Shown here: positions 50,256-59,744 of the stretch, in pieces
Layout: the number at the start of each line of letters is the position of its first letter
Position numbering within the stretch: position 1 is the first letter of the stretch
Position numbers and translations under genes: made by a program
Notes under the pieces: model-generated
Told to the model about the DNA's origin: nothing
Database searches by the model: none
Seen by the model: the letters and a program-made list of their open reading frames with translations, nothing else
NCBI GenBank assembly: GCA_001801685.1
Contig: MGYJ01000052.1
Coordinates: 1 to 62,850 of the forward strand
Length of the DNA stretch: 62,850 nt
Direction: 5' to 3'
Source of the DNA: Gammaproteobacteria bacterium RIFCSPHIGHO2_12_FULL_63_22
Lineage (GTDB): Bacteria; Pseudomonadota; Gammaproteobacteria; Xanthomonadales; Xanthomonadaceae

Positions 50256-53133
50256 GTACCATTTCCAGTTCGCGGTGATCGGTATCACCCTGCCTGACGG
50301 CGGCGTAGCCTTCGTTGCCCACCAGCGCATAGGATTCTTCATCGGGGTACCAGATGCGTGCCGACTGGCCGATCTGCTCACCATAGGCGTAGCCCAGAAG
50401 CTCATCCATGCGGTGGTTGCAACGCACGATGCGGCGGTCCTTGATGAGCACGATGCCAGCGCCTGCAGAGTCGAACAGGGCATTCTGTTCCTGGATGGCG
50501 GCTGTCAGTTCGGTCGTGCGCTGCACCACCTGCTGCTCCAGGCTGTTCCGGTAGGCATCGAGTTCGTCGCTCATCCGTTTCTTTTCGGTCACGTCCTCCT
50601 TGATTGCCAGGTAGTGCGTAACCTTGCCGTCGGCCTGTCGGACCGGCGCGATGATGGCGTGCTCCACGTACTCACTGCCATTCTTGCGCGTGTTGTAGAG
50701 GTCGCCGCGCCAGGGCTTCCCCTGGGTCAGCGTGGCCCACATGTCCTGGTATGTGGCCAAGGGGGTTTTCCCCGACTGCAGCAAGCGGGGGTTGGCGCCA
50801 ATGGCTTCATCCCATGTGTATCCGGTGTTCTGGATGAACGCCTGGTTCACATACTCGATGTTTGCGTCGAGGTTGGTGATGACAATGCTCTCTGGGCTCT
50901 GGTCCACGGCCAGGGAGAGTTTCCGCAGTCGATCTTCGATTCGGCGCTGCTCCGTGACGTTTTCCTTGACGGCGACATACTGGCAGACCTTGCCATCCTC
51001 GCCGCGAATCGGCGCGATGGTGGTGGCATGGATCTGTTCGCTGCCATCCTTGGCACGGTTGATCAATTCACCCGTCCAGGTCTTGCCGGCAGTCAGGGCG
51101 TGCCACATGGCGTCATAGGTGGTGGCAGGGGTTTTACCGGACTTGAGCATCCGGGGATTGCGGCCCAGGATTTCTTCACGGCTGTAGCCGGTGATGCGGC
51201 TGAAGGCATCATTGACATAGATCGTATCGGCCGCCAGGTTGGTGATGAGCACGGTGTTGGGGCTCTGTTCGACAGCGAGAGACAGCATGCGGATACGCGT
51301 CGCCGCATCCTTTTCAGCAGTGATGTCACGCCAGGCGCTGACAAAGTAATCGCGCCCTTTTTGCCTGATGACATGCACATTCAGATGCACGTCGATGAGG
51401 CTGCCATCCTTGCACCGATGCAGGTTGTCGAGTTCCGCTCGTCCGGAGGTTGCGAGATCATGCGCGAAGATGGTCAGTTCTTCTGGAGAGAGCTGTCCCT
51501 GGATATCCGTAACGCGCATGGTCAGCATTTCGTCACGGCTATAGCCGAGCATGTGGCAGCTGGCATCATTGGCTTCTACGAATCGCAATGTTTCTGCATC
51601 GACCAGTTCGATGGCCAGTGGTGCCTTGTCGAGGATCGCCAAGCGCAAGGCCCGGCTGTCGGCTTCGGTTGCCAGACTCTCGCCGCGCTTAACCGATGCT
51701 TCGATGCGTGCTGCGATGGCCTCCAGCATGGAGCGTTCCTCGGCGAGGAAGGGCTGGCCGGCATCGTTGGGCAGCGGCTTGGCATAGATGACGCAGATCG
51801 TGGCGGCCTCGCTGTTGCGACCGGTGAATTCTGCGCACAGATGTAGCCCATCAGCACGTTCGCCAAAGTGCCTGCTGCCACATGTGATTGCGGCGACGGC
51901 AAGATCGGGAAAGCGCATTGCGGCGGGTAGGCGCGCAACAATCGCTCCAAGCAGCGTGTCAATATCGAGATCGTTGCGTTCGCACAGGCTCGATACGTCA
52001 TAGAGGCAGGCGAGTTCTTTGATTCGTTCATCGAGCAAGTACTTGGCGGCTCGCAGTTGATCTGTCTGTTGTTGGAGCAATTCTTCTGCTTGCTGGCGCG
52101 CATCCACCATGGCATTGAAAGTGGTTGCCAGGGTGGTAATTTCACGCAGTCCTGTCACGTTCGCCCGAACGGAGAAATTGCCGACCTGGATGGCTTGGGC
52201 CGTGCGGCTGAGCGCGTTGAGTGGGCGTGTGATGCGTTGTGCAACGCGCGCAACAATGGCCAATAAAACGATCAGCAAGCCAACGGAAAACGAAATGATG
52301 CGCATGGCATCGTGCAGCGCGGCAGTGTGAATGCCCTCTGACGGGATGGCGACGAAGGCCAGCAGTCCGAATTCCGGCAGCGATTTGACGGCGTAATCAC
52401 GCCGGATGCCATCGGTTGCTGTCGCTTCGAACATGCCGTTGCGGACCTGCAGCACACGCTTGGAAGCCTCGTCCTGCAGATGGCTGCCTATTTCGTCGGC
52501 ATTCATGTTGCGCCAGATCAGGGCGCCGTCATCGTTCATGAAGCCATAGAGAGAGCCCTGCGGGAGATGCTCTGTGGGAAACATGGGGTCGAAGGCGGTG
52601 ATGCCGATGGTGACGGCGATCGAGCCGAGCATGCGGCCTTCTGGAAGATCACTTGCGCGCAAGGGCTGGCTGACGATGAGCACCTGCTTGCCGACAATCG
52701 GTCCGAAAAATGGCTCCCCGACGCTGAAACGTTGTTCTTTCAGCAGGTGCTGAAACCAGGGCCTGGTCGCTGCACTGGGCGGCTTGCCTGGTGCAAAGGG
52801 CAACGCCGAGCAGATCAGGGCTCCGGATAGATCGGTGGTCACAATGTTGGCGTATTCCTGATGCATCGCCAGCAGATGCTTGAGTCCCGGATCGCAATGT
52901 TCCGGGTCCAGCAGAGCCGACGTTGACAGCGAGGCCAGGTAGTCAAGTCGGTGGCGGAGGTTGCCAAGCTGGGTGCGGACGTTGGTTGCCAGTATTTCGG
53001 ACTCGATCTTGAGGAGGGTGTGGGCATCCTTTTTTGTATGCTCGAAATTCTGCTGGATGCTGTACGCCAGCAAGGCTGTCAGCGGCAGTACCACGGCCGC
53101 AACAATGAGGATGAGGTAGCTGCGAATCCTCAT
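50250..53133 (-). pseudogene. 5' part of prophage-split hybrid histidine kinase (CACHE-HAMP-GAF-PASx4)
   Basis: This is the N-terminal fragment of the same gene: TM1 (about 5-24), a periplasmic dCACHE-like sensor, TM2 (about 285-305), HAMP (QRITRPLNALSRTAQAIQVG), a GAF-like domain, then PAS domains (SPNTVLITNLAADTIYVNDA; SPESIVITNLDANIEYVNQA; SAGAGIVLIKDRRIVRCNHR). The frame runs 13 codons into phage DNA and stops at 50209. The junction RELEMVRK here joins DGSRFW at 11609. Without its kinase core this product cannot autophosphorylate. It overlaps the HD-GYP gene by ATGA. Confidence 0.93.
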
Positions 53134-54302
53134 GGTGCAGGTTTATCTGCTTCGGCATCGGCGAAGCGCGTGGCGATTTCTGCGAAGCGTTCTTGGCAAG
53201 CCAGGTAGGCATCGACCACGTCCGGATCGAAATGTGTGCTGCGTCCTTCGGTGATGATTTGCGTGGCCTGGTCGATGGTCATGGGTTTTTTGTAAACGCG
53301 GCGGCAGGTCAGTGCATCAAATACGTCGGCCAGAGCCATCAGTCGCCCCGCTGCAGGGATGGCGTCTCCGGCCAGTCCTGCCGGGTAACCACTGCCATCC
53401 CACTTTTCGTGGTGGGACAATGCGATCTCACGGGCTACCTGCAGGAACGCAAAGGCGCCCGAAGCCTGGGCGGCCATGCCGACATCGGCTGCGGCCAGCG
53501 CATCCTGCATGGCTTTGCTGATGGCGTCGGCGCCAATGGCGGCGTGGGTCTTCATGACTTCAAATTCCTCCGGCGTCAGCCGTCCGGGCTTGAGCAGGAT
53601 GGCGTCGGGAATTCCAACCTTGCCCAGGTCGTGCAACGGAGCCGCCTTGACCACCCTCTCCAGGCGGCCAGAGGCCAGTGCATCCTGAAAGCGCTCGTGG
53701 TGCTCCAGCTGGTATGCCAGAAGTTCGACATAGGCCTGGGTGCGCAGGATGTGGTGGCCCGTGTCGGTGTCTCGCGCTTCGGCCAGGCACGCCAGCGCAC
53801 GCATGCTGAGGTCCTGTATCAGCAGGTTCTCGCTCATGCGCCGAGCCACCTCGCGTTCCAGCCATTCGTTCTGGTTGGCCAGGCGGTCGCGTGCGTGTTT
53901 GAGTTCAAGGTGCGCGCGCACCCGGGCCAGAACGATGGCCGGCTGGATGGGTTTCGTGATGTAGTCCACCGCTCCGAGCGCCAGGCCATGCTCCTCGCTC
54001 TCCGTGCTGTCCATGGCGGTGACGAAGATCACGGGGATGTTGCGTGTTTCCTTCTCGGCATGGAGTCTGCGCAATACCTCGTAGCCATCCATGCCGGGCA
54101 TCATCACGTCGAGCAGGATGATGTCTGGGCGCGGGTCCGAATGGACTGCGCGCAGGGCGCGTTCACCTGAATTGGCCGCGCGCACGGCGTAATAAGGCTG
54201 CAGCAGTTCGCCCAGTATGGTGATGTTCTGGGGCGTGTCGTCCACGATGAGGACCGTTTGCCTTTGGTGGGCTTCGTTCTCGGCAGCCACGCTTGCGTTC
54301 AT
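53130..54302 (-). CDS. Response regulator with HD-GYP c-di-GMP phosphodiesterase domain
   Basis: A protein of about 390 residues from ATG 54302 (MNASVAAENEAHQ); the frame is open to 54392. A receiver domain has its phospho-acceptor in IILLDVMMPGMDG. The HD-GYP domain carries HDLGKVGIP, HHEKWDGSGYP and ALADVFDALTCRR, all the key residues for c-di-GMP hydrolysis. It is translationally coupled to the split kinase and was most likely its phosphorylation partner. With the kinase broken, its control is probably lost. Confidence 0.92.
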   Translation of the reverse strand: MNASVAAENEAHQRQTVLIVDDTPQNITILGELLQPYYAVRAANSGERALRAVHSDPRPDIILLDVMMPGMDGYEVLRRLHAEKETRNIPVIFVTAMDSTESEEHGLALGAVDYITKPIQPAIVLARVRAHLELKHARDRLANQNEWLEREVARRMSENLLIQDLSMRALACLAEARDTDTGHHILRTQAYVELLAYQLEHHERFQDALASGRLERVVKAAPLHDLGKVGIPDAILLKPGRLTPEEFEVMKTHAAIGADAISKAMQDALAAADVGMAAQASGAFAFLQVAREIALSHHEKWDGSGYPAGLAGDAIPAAGRLMALADVFDALTCRRVYKKPMTIDQATQIITEGRSTHFDPDVVDAYLACQERFAEIATRFADAEADKPAP

Positions 54303-54429
54303 CGTTTCATTCTCGGTGGGCTCCCTGGCATCTGCGGATGTGGGGGCAAGGGATGTGGGCGATGTCGTTGAATGCATGTGCGCGCATCCCACTCGGCGGT
54401 GGACCTGTCTGGGCCTTGAGTGCGTGTAT

Positions 54430-54807
54430 TCAGCTCCCGGAGGTCGTTGGCGCCGTGAGTTCAGCCAGATCGCGCTCCAGCAGGGAGGGGGCGCCCAACT
54501 GCAGCTCGATCAGGCGGCGCAGGTGCGTCACGCTGTCGAGGTCGATGCTGCGGCACAGCAGCCCGGCGAAATGACCTTCAACATGCGCCACTTCGGCCGA
54601 CATGGCGATGTGGTCGCTGGTGCTGGTCAGTGGCACTGTCAACTGGCACATGGTGCCGGCGGGCAATATGACACCGGGCGCAAGGGCCACCAAGGCCCCT
54701 TTGAGCGACAGGTCGAGTACCTGAGCGCTGTAGGTGCTGCTGGCCGTGGTGAGTTGTGCTGGCGCATCAAAGGTCACTCGGATGAAGTGGCGTCGTTCGT
54801 GGGGCAT
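54430..54807 (-). CDS. PilZ-domain protein (c-di-GMP receptor)
   Basis: The 125-residue protein begins MPHERRHFIRVTFDAPAQL, with the PilZ RRxxxR binding motif (RRHFIR), and continues with VLDLSLKGALVAL (D/NxSxxG motif). Such stand-alone PilZ proteins bind c-di-GMP and act on motility or envelope partners. It is upstream of the HD-GYP regulator on the same strand with a 127-bp gap. Confidence 0.88.
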   Translation of the reverse strand: MPHERRHFIRVTFDAPAQLTTASSTYSAQVLDLSLKGALVALAPGVILPAGTMCQLTVPLTSTSDHIAMSAEVAHVEGHFAGLLCRSIDLDSVTHLRRLIELQLGAPSLLERDLAELTAPTTSGS

Positions 54808-55163
54808 GGCGTCTGACGAGGGGCGGTGGTTTGGCCTTCATGCTACACGCAGGCCCATGACCAGGGAGTATTTCTGTTGAATATTGTTACAAATGGCATG
54901 GTGGCAGCGGCAGCATTGCGGCAGAAGATGCCGCTTTCTCTGGCCGCGTGTGCGTAAGCAACGGCATCCCAGCGGCGGCAGGGCTGGATTAGGAAAGGCA
55001 TTTTTGTTCGTATTATTTGCTATTAAAATAATAGCTATTTGCGCTTGATGGAAAAGCCTTGGAGGCTATTTTTACTAAAGAATTTATTTACTACTTTGTC
55101 CTACGCGGCAAAGGGTGTAAAGGGGCAAAAATCCGTGATGCCTATTCGCTTCAAGGATTTTTG
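54808..55163. other. AT-rich intergenic region, no gene seen
   Basis: The stretch between the PilZ gene and the divergent secreted-protein gene becomes strongly AT-rich from about 55000. It contains a dispersed repeat copy (55019-55073), including the hairpin GCTATTA / TAATAGC. It should also hold promoters for the two flanking genes. I see no coding potential. Confidence 0.55.
55019..55073 (+). repeat. Comamonadaceae-type intergenic repeat, copy A
   Basis: The core ATAGCTATTTGCGCTTGATG (from 55031), continuing to about 55073, matches in type the copy at 58630-58671 on the other strand. A 7-bp-stem hairpin precedes it. Similar ATAGCT...GCGCTTG...AAGC elements are, from memory, common between Acidovorax-group genes. 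Confidence 0.6.
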
Positions 55164-55646
55164 ATGAAATACACACTGCGCTTCTTGGGGGCTGCAGCCG
55201 TACTGCTCTGCACCGCAGCCGGAGCCGTCCATGCACAGACCTATGTGAATGCCACGGTGGGGGGTGAACTGGCTCCCGGCGTCTATGGCCGCATCCAGAT
55301 TGGCAATGCACCGCCGCCACCTCTGCTGTACCCACAGCCGGTCGTGATCCACCAGCCTGCTGTCGTTTTACCGCGTTCACCGATTTACCTTTATGTGCCT
55401 CCGGGGCATGCCAAGAACTGGCGCAAGCATTGCGCGCGCTACAACGCATGCAGCCAGCCCGTCTATTTTGTTCAGGAGCCGCCCCGCCGTGCAGCACCAG
55501 GAGCACCCGGATGGGGGTCGGCAGGGCCGCACCGCAATGATGGCAAGGGACATGGCAGGCAGCATGAGCCTCGGTATGACAACCGCTCTGACCACGGCCC
55601 GGGCAATGGTCGGGGCCAGGGACGCGGCAACAAGCACCGTGACTGA
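55164..55646 (+). CDS. Exported basic hypothetical protein (Burkholderiales type)
   Basis: A 160-residue protein with signal peptide (about 1-25, ending VHA), a Pro-rich middle, the phrase YLYVPPGHAKNWRKHCARYN and two cysteines, then a disordered His/Gly/Arg/Asn-rich tail (NDGKGHGRQHEPRYDNRSDH). Proteins with this VPPGHAKNW motif are known to me only as hypothetical in Comamonadaceae. Periplasmic; function unknown. Confidence 0.8.
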   Translation: MKYTLRFLGAAAVLLCTAAGAVHAQTYVNATVGGELAPGVYGRIQIGNAPPPPLLYPQPVVIHQPAVVLPRSPIYLYVPPGHAKNWRKHCARYNACSQPVYFVQEPPRRAAPGAPGWGSAGPHRNDGKGHGRQHEPRYDNRSDHGPGNGRGQGRGNKHRD

Positions 55647-55861
55647 GAAGAGGCGGGTGTCGGGTAGGTGTTTCGCATGGCATGTTGCTGGCGGAGGGAT
55701 GCAGCCCGATTCACTGGGAGATGCGCTGGGCAGCAGGGGCATGAAAGCGTCTTATCGAGAAGAGCGGGCGTTGCACCGCGCTACACTGATGAGCACATGC
55801 TGGCTTGTCCGGAGGCATACCGGGCGGGGGCTGTTCCAATCAACCTAAGGAGAGTTCATCC

Positions 55862-56299
55862 ATGTTCAAGCACATTCTGGTCCCCGTGGACGGTTCCCCC
55901 ACCTCGATGCTTGCAGTGTCCAAGGCCTCTGGTCTGGCCAAAACCTTTGGCAGCAGCGTCACCATCCTGTATGTGATTGATCCGTACCCCTTCACGGGTG
56001 TGGGCGCCGATTTCGCCTACGGTCAGGCCCAGTACCTCAGCGCTGCCACAGCCGAAGCCAACACCGCCCTGGATGCCGCCAAGAAGGCCATGCAGGACGC
56101 AGGCGTGGAAGCTGCCACCGTGGTGGGCGAAGGCCATGCCGTGCAGGAAGGCATCGCGCGCGCTCTCGACAGCACGGGGGCAGACCTCATTGTCATGGGC
56201 TCGCATGGCCGCCGTGGCATCGAGAAGTTGGTGCTGGGCAGCGTCACGCAGCGTGTGCTGGGACTGGTGCATGTGCCGGTGCTCGTCGTGCGCGACTGA
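55862..56299 (+). CDS. Universal stress protein (UspA family)
   Basis: A 145-residue single-domain Usp: MFKHILVPVDGSPTSMLAV at the start and the ATP-binding signature GSHGRRGIEKLVLGS (G-2x-G-9x-G-S) near the end. It probably binds ATP and acts in stress survival. TAAGGAG lies before the ATG. A bidirectional terminator follows. Single gene. Confidence 0.93.
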   Translation: MFKHILVPVDGSPTSMLAVSKASGLAKTFGSSVTILYVIDPYPFTGVGADFAYGQAQYLSAATAEANTALDAAKKAMQDAGVEAATVVGEGHAVQEGIARALDSTGADLIVMGSHGRRGIEKLVLGSVTQRVLGLVHVPVLVVRD

Positions 56300-56316
56300 T
56301 CGCCCCACCTGTCGCA

Positions 56317-56346
56317 GCAAAAAGGCTCCCTCGGGAGCCTTTTTGC
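56317..56346. terminator. Bidirectional terminator between usp and Bug-receptor genes
   Basis: GCAAAAAGGCTCCC / GGGAGCCTTTTTGC pair over 14 bp around a two-base centre (56317-56346). Both genes point into it. Confidence 0.88.
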
Positions 56347-56362
56347 TGCACGGTGCGCGGGC

Positions 56363-57346
56363 TTATTCGATCTTTGCGCCTGAGGCTTCGACGATGCCTT
56401 TCCACTTGGCGTAGTCGGTCTTGAGCAGTGCGTCGAACTGGGCCGGCGTGAGGGCCAGCGGCTCGGCGCCCTGGGCCTGAATGGCGGCTTTCATGTCGGC
56501 TGTGGCCAGCAGTTTGTTGACTTCGGTGTTCAGCGTGGCCACCACGCCAGCCGGGGTGCCCGCCGGGGCGAACAGGCCATACCAGGTGCTCACGTCAAAG
56601 TCCTTGAAGCCAGACTCTGCCACCGTGGACACGTTGGGCAGAGAGGAGCTGCGCTGGGCCGATGTCACAGCCAGCGGGCGCAGTTTGCCCGCCTTGATCT
56701 GGCCCATGGCCGAGGGCAGGGACGATACCAGCAGGTCCACATTGCCCGCCAGTGCGTCCATCAGCGCCGGATTGGAGCCCTTGTAGGGGATGTGGCTGAG
56801 CTTGATGCCGGCGGCCTTCTCAAACAGGTCACCCGCCAGGTGGATGGATGTGCCGTTGCCGGGCGAGCCATAGGTGATGGTGCCGGGTGCGGCCTTGGCG
56901 GCGGTCACCACGTCGGCCAGCGTCTTGTACTTGCTGTTGACGCTGGTGGCGATGATCACCGGCGTGTAGGCCACATGGGCCACGGCCGTGAGATCCTTGG
57001 TGGGGTCCCAGGGCAGATTCTTGTAGAGCCAGGGGCCGATGACCAGGTTGTCTTTCTGGCCCATCACGATGTCGTAGCCCGTGGGCGCGGCCTTCACGGC
57101 TTCGCCGATGCCGATGGTGCCGCCGGCGCCCCCTTTGTTGTCAGCCACCACGGTCCACTTGTTGGCCTCGGTGAGCTTGGTGGCCACCAGGCGCGAGAGG
57201 ATGTCGGTGCCGCCCCCGGGCGGAAAGGGCACGATCAGGCGGATGGGCTTGGTGGGGTAGGCCGCAGTTGGCGCGGGCGCCTGGGCATGCGCCGTGGTGC
57301 CCACGGCAAAAGCGAGCGCAGTGAATGAAAGCAGTTTGCGAATCAT
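56363..57346 (-). CDS. Tripartite tricarboxylate transporter (Bug/TctC) substrate-binding protein
   Basis: A 327-residue periplasmic receptor (start MIRKLLSFTALAFAVG; signal to about HA-Q21). It has the family motifs YPTKPIRLIVPFPPGGGTDILSR..., VDNKGGAGGTIG-type loop (VVADNKGGAGG) and SIHLAGDLFEKAAG. Bug proteins bind carboxylates or other small solutes for TctAB-type permeases; none is encoded nearby, as is common for orphan Bug genes. It follows the thiolase gene on the same strand with a 63-bp gap. Confidence 0.92.
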   Translation of the reverse strand: MIRKLLSFTALAFAVGTTAHAQAPAPTAAYPTKPIRLIVPFPPGGGTDILSRLVATKLTEANKWTVVADNKGGAGGTIGIGEAVKAAPTGYDIVMGQKDNLVIGPWLYKNLPWDPTKDLTAVAHVAYTPVIIATSVNSKYKTLADVVTAAKAAPGTITYGSPGNGTSIHLAGDLFEKAAGIKLSHIPYKGSNPALMDALAGNVDLLVSSLPSAMGQIKAGKLRPLAVTSAQRSSSLPNVSTVAESGFKDFDVSTWYGLFAPAGTPAGVVATLNTEVNKLLATADMKAAIQAQGAEPLALTPAQFDALLKTDYAKWKGIVEASGAKIE

Positions 57347-57409
57347 GGGGTTCGGGTCTCTGTCAAGTCGGGAAAAGGGCGGCATGGCGGGCCGCCCGGG
57401 GCGAGGGAA

Positions 57410-58594
57410 TTACATGCGTTCAAAAATCGCGGCAATGCCCTGGCCGCCGCCGATGCACATCGTCACCAGCGCGTAGCGGCCCTGGATGCGCTGCAGCTCA
57501 TGGATGGCCTTCACGGTGATCAATGCGCCGGTAGCGCCGATGGGGTGGCCCAGCGAGATACCCGAGCCGTTGGGGTTGACCTTGGCCGGGTCCAGGCCCA
57601 GGTCGCGCGTGACGGCGCAGGCCTGGGCGGCAAAGGCCTCGTTGGCCTCGATGACGTCCAGGTCGTTCACCGTCAGTCCGGCCTTCTTCAGCGCCAGCTG
57701 CGTGGCGGGGACGGGGCCGATGCCCATGTACTTGGGGTCCACACCCGCGTGGGCATAGGCCACCAGGCGCGCCAGCGGTTTGGCGCCCCGGGCCTGCGCA
57801 GCCTGCGCGTCCATCAGCACCACGGCGGCGGCGGCGTCGTTGATGCCCGAGGCATTGCCCGCCGTCACCGTGCCGTTTTCCTTGATGAACACGGGCTTGA
57901 GCTTGGCCAGGTCTTCCATGGTGGCGCCGGGGCGGAAGTGCTCGTCGGTGGCGTACAGCACGTCACCCTTTTTGCTCTTGAGCGTGACGGGCACGATCTG
58001 GTCCTTGAACACGCCCGACTGCGTGGCGCGTTCGGCGCGGTTGTGGCTCTCCACGGCCAGGCGGTCCTGGTCTTCGCGGGTGATGCCCCACTTGGCGGCA
58101 ATGTTCTCGGCGGTCACGCCCATGTGGATGTTGTGGAACGGGTCGTGCAGCGCGCCGATCATCATGTCCACCATCTTGGTGTCACCCATGCGTGCGCCCC
58201 AGCGCATGTTCAGGCTGGCAAAGGGCACACGGCTCATGACTTCGGCGCCGGCGCCAATCGCCACGTCGGCGTCGCCCAGCTGGATGCTCTGCGCTGCCGA
58301 CACGATGGCCTGCAGGCCCGAACCGCACAGGCGGTTGACGTTGAACGCGGGCGTGCCCTCGGCGCAGCCACCGTTGATGGCGGCCACGCGCGAGAGGTAC
58401 ATGTCTTTGGGCTCGGTGTTGACCACGTGGCCGAACACCACATGGCCCACGTCTTTGCCCTGCACGTTGGCGCGGGCGAGCGACTCGCGCACGACGAGTG
58501 CGCCCAGTTCGGTCGGGGGAATGTCCTTCAGGCTGCCGCCAAAGGTGCCAATGGCGGTGCGCACTGCGCTGACGACGACGACTTCACGGGTCAT
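57410..58594 (-). CDS. Acetyl-CoA acetyltransferase / beta-ketothiolase
   Basis: A 394-residue thiolase with nucleophile Cys90 (NRLCGSGLQA), His350 (SLGHPIGATGA) and Cys380 (CIGGGQG). It is biosynthetic/degradative type II, condensing or cleaving acetoacetyl-CoA, for PHB synthesis or fatty-acid/ketone breakdown. AAGGAG precedes the ATG. The position between a Bug receptor and an SDR suggests a carbon-storage or acid-utilisation role, but substrate is not certain. Confidence 0.93.
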   Translation of the reverse strand: MTREVVVVSAVRTAIGTFGGSLKDIPPTELGALVVRESLARANVQGKDVGHVVFGHVVNTEPKDMYLSRVAAINGGCAEGTPAFNVNRLCGSGLQAIVSAAQSIQLGDADVAIGAGAEVMSRVPFASLNMRWGARMGDTKMVDMMIGALHDPFHNIHMGVTAENIAAKWGITREDQDRLAVESHNRAERATQSGVFKDQIVPVTLKSKKGDVLYATDEHFRPGATMEDLAKLKPVFIKENGTVTAGNASGINDAAAAVVLMDAQAAQARGAKPLARLVAYAHAGVDPKYMGIGPVPATQLALKKAGLTVNDLDVIEANEAFAAQACAVTRDLGLDPAKVNPNGSGISLGHPIGATGALITVKAIHELQRIQGRYALVTMCIGGGQGIAAIFERM

Positions 58595-58629
58595 GAAAAA
58601 CTCCTTGGGTGGATGAAAAAATATGAATG

Positions 58630-58671
58630 AAATAAGGCTCTATGGCTTGCCAGTCAAGCGCTGATAGCTAT
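58630..58671 (-). repeat. Comamonadaceae-type intergenic repeat, copy B
   Basis: On the minus strand this reads ATAGCTATCAGCGCTTGACT... and matches copy A at 55031-55073 over about 42 bp with scattered differences. It lies between the thiolase and SDR genes. Confidence 0.55.
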
Positions 58672-58693
58672 GAAAACATGAGTGAATGACATT

Positions 58694-59452
58694 TCATGCG
58701 TCGCGCACGTCGGCTACCGGGTTGGCGCCGAAGTCTGGGCGGTCCAGCCAGGCCAGCACGCGGGCGGCAGCATCGGGTGCGCTGCTGAGTTGGCCGCTGT
58801 TCTGGAGCTGGGCGAAGTTCTGTACATCGGGGAAGGCGTCGGGGTGGGCGGCACGCAGTTGCACCTGCATGTCGGTGTCGATCACGCCCGGCGCCAGCGA
58901 GCACACCCGGGCCCCGTGGGGCTTGCGTTCTTCGTCCAGCGCCATGCAGCGCGTGAAATGGTCCATACCGGCCTTGGCCGCGCAATAGGCAGCCTGCGAA
59001 GCCATGGGGCGGCGCCCCAGGCCGGAGGAAATGTTGAGCACTTTGCGTGGCACGTTCCAGCCCTCGGTGGTGCCCAGGAAAGCGGCGCACAGCAGCAGGG
59101 GGGCTTCCAGCCCCACGCGCAGCGCTGTGGCCAGGTCGCCCGGTGCGCTGGCCGAGAGCGGTGCGATCGGCGGAATCACGCCCGCGTTGTTGATCAGGGT
59201 GGCGCTGGCAAAGCCGCCCTGGGGAACGTCCCGCAGCCAGTCGCGCAGGCGCTGGGCGGCCGTCTCGGCGTGGGCCAGGTCCTGCTCCCACTGCAGCAGT
59301 GTCGTGCCCTGGGCGGCAGCTTCGTTGGCCAGGGAGGGGTTGGAGCGGCGCGACAGGCACAGCAGCGTATGGCCGGGGCGCAGCAACTGGCGCGCCATGG
59401 CCAGCCCCATGCCGCGCGAGGCACCGGTCAGGATGGTGAGGTGTTGAGGCAT
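58694..59452 (-). CDS. Short-chain dehydrogenase/reductase
   Basis: A 252-residue SDR from ATG 59452 (MPQHLTILTGASRGMG). It has the cofactor motif TGASRGMG (9-16), NNAG (88-91), catalytic Ser142/143 and YxxxK (Tyr156, Lys160). It reduces or oxidises a carbonyl using NAD(P)(H); substrate unknown. The extra N-terminal open frame to 59914 lacks coding character. It is upstream of the thiolase on the same strand, separated by repeat copy B. Confidence 0.9.
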   Translation of the reverse strand: MPQHLTILTGASRGMGLAMARQLLRPGHTLLCLSRRSNPSLANEAAAQGTTLLQWEQDLAHAETAAQRLRDWLRDVPQGGFASATLINNAGVIPPIAPLSASAPGDLATALRVGLEAPLLLCAAFLGTTEGWNVPRKVLNISSGLGRRPMASQAAYCAAKAGMDHFTRCMALDEERKPHGARVCSLAPGVIDTDMQVQLRAAHPDAFPDVQNFAQLQNSGQLSSAPDAAARVLAWLDRPDFGANPVADVRDA

Positions 59453-59744
59453 TCCAGGATGGTACTCGCCCGCGTGCCTGGGCCTGGGCATGCAGGGGAC
59501 AGGCTGCATGTGGGCGCGCATTGCGGGGACCGGGCCGATGTCAGGGTTTCCAATATCGGGTGCGTGCGGTGGCGGTGGCATAGTCTTGACCAGAGACACA
59601 TCCTGGATGCGGGAGAGAGGGTTTGATGCGCGGCTACAGAAGCGGATTGCGGGATTTCCAGACCATTGCAGCAGGCGCTGCCGTGGCAGCACTGCCGCAC
59701 AACAGGGGCGATGCAGGTGCCATGCCATCGGCCCGGCGTGAATC

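Noticed and set aside
50020-51846. 608-codon plus-strand frame crossing the prophage right end into the kinase
   Set aside because: It spans the phage-host junction and is antisense to PAS domains, so it cannot be a single evolved gene.
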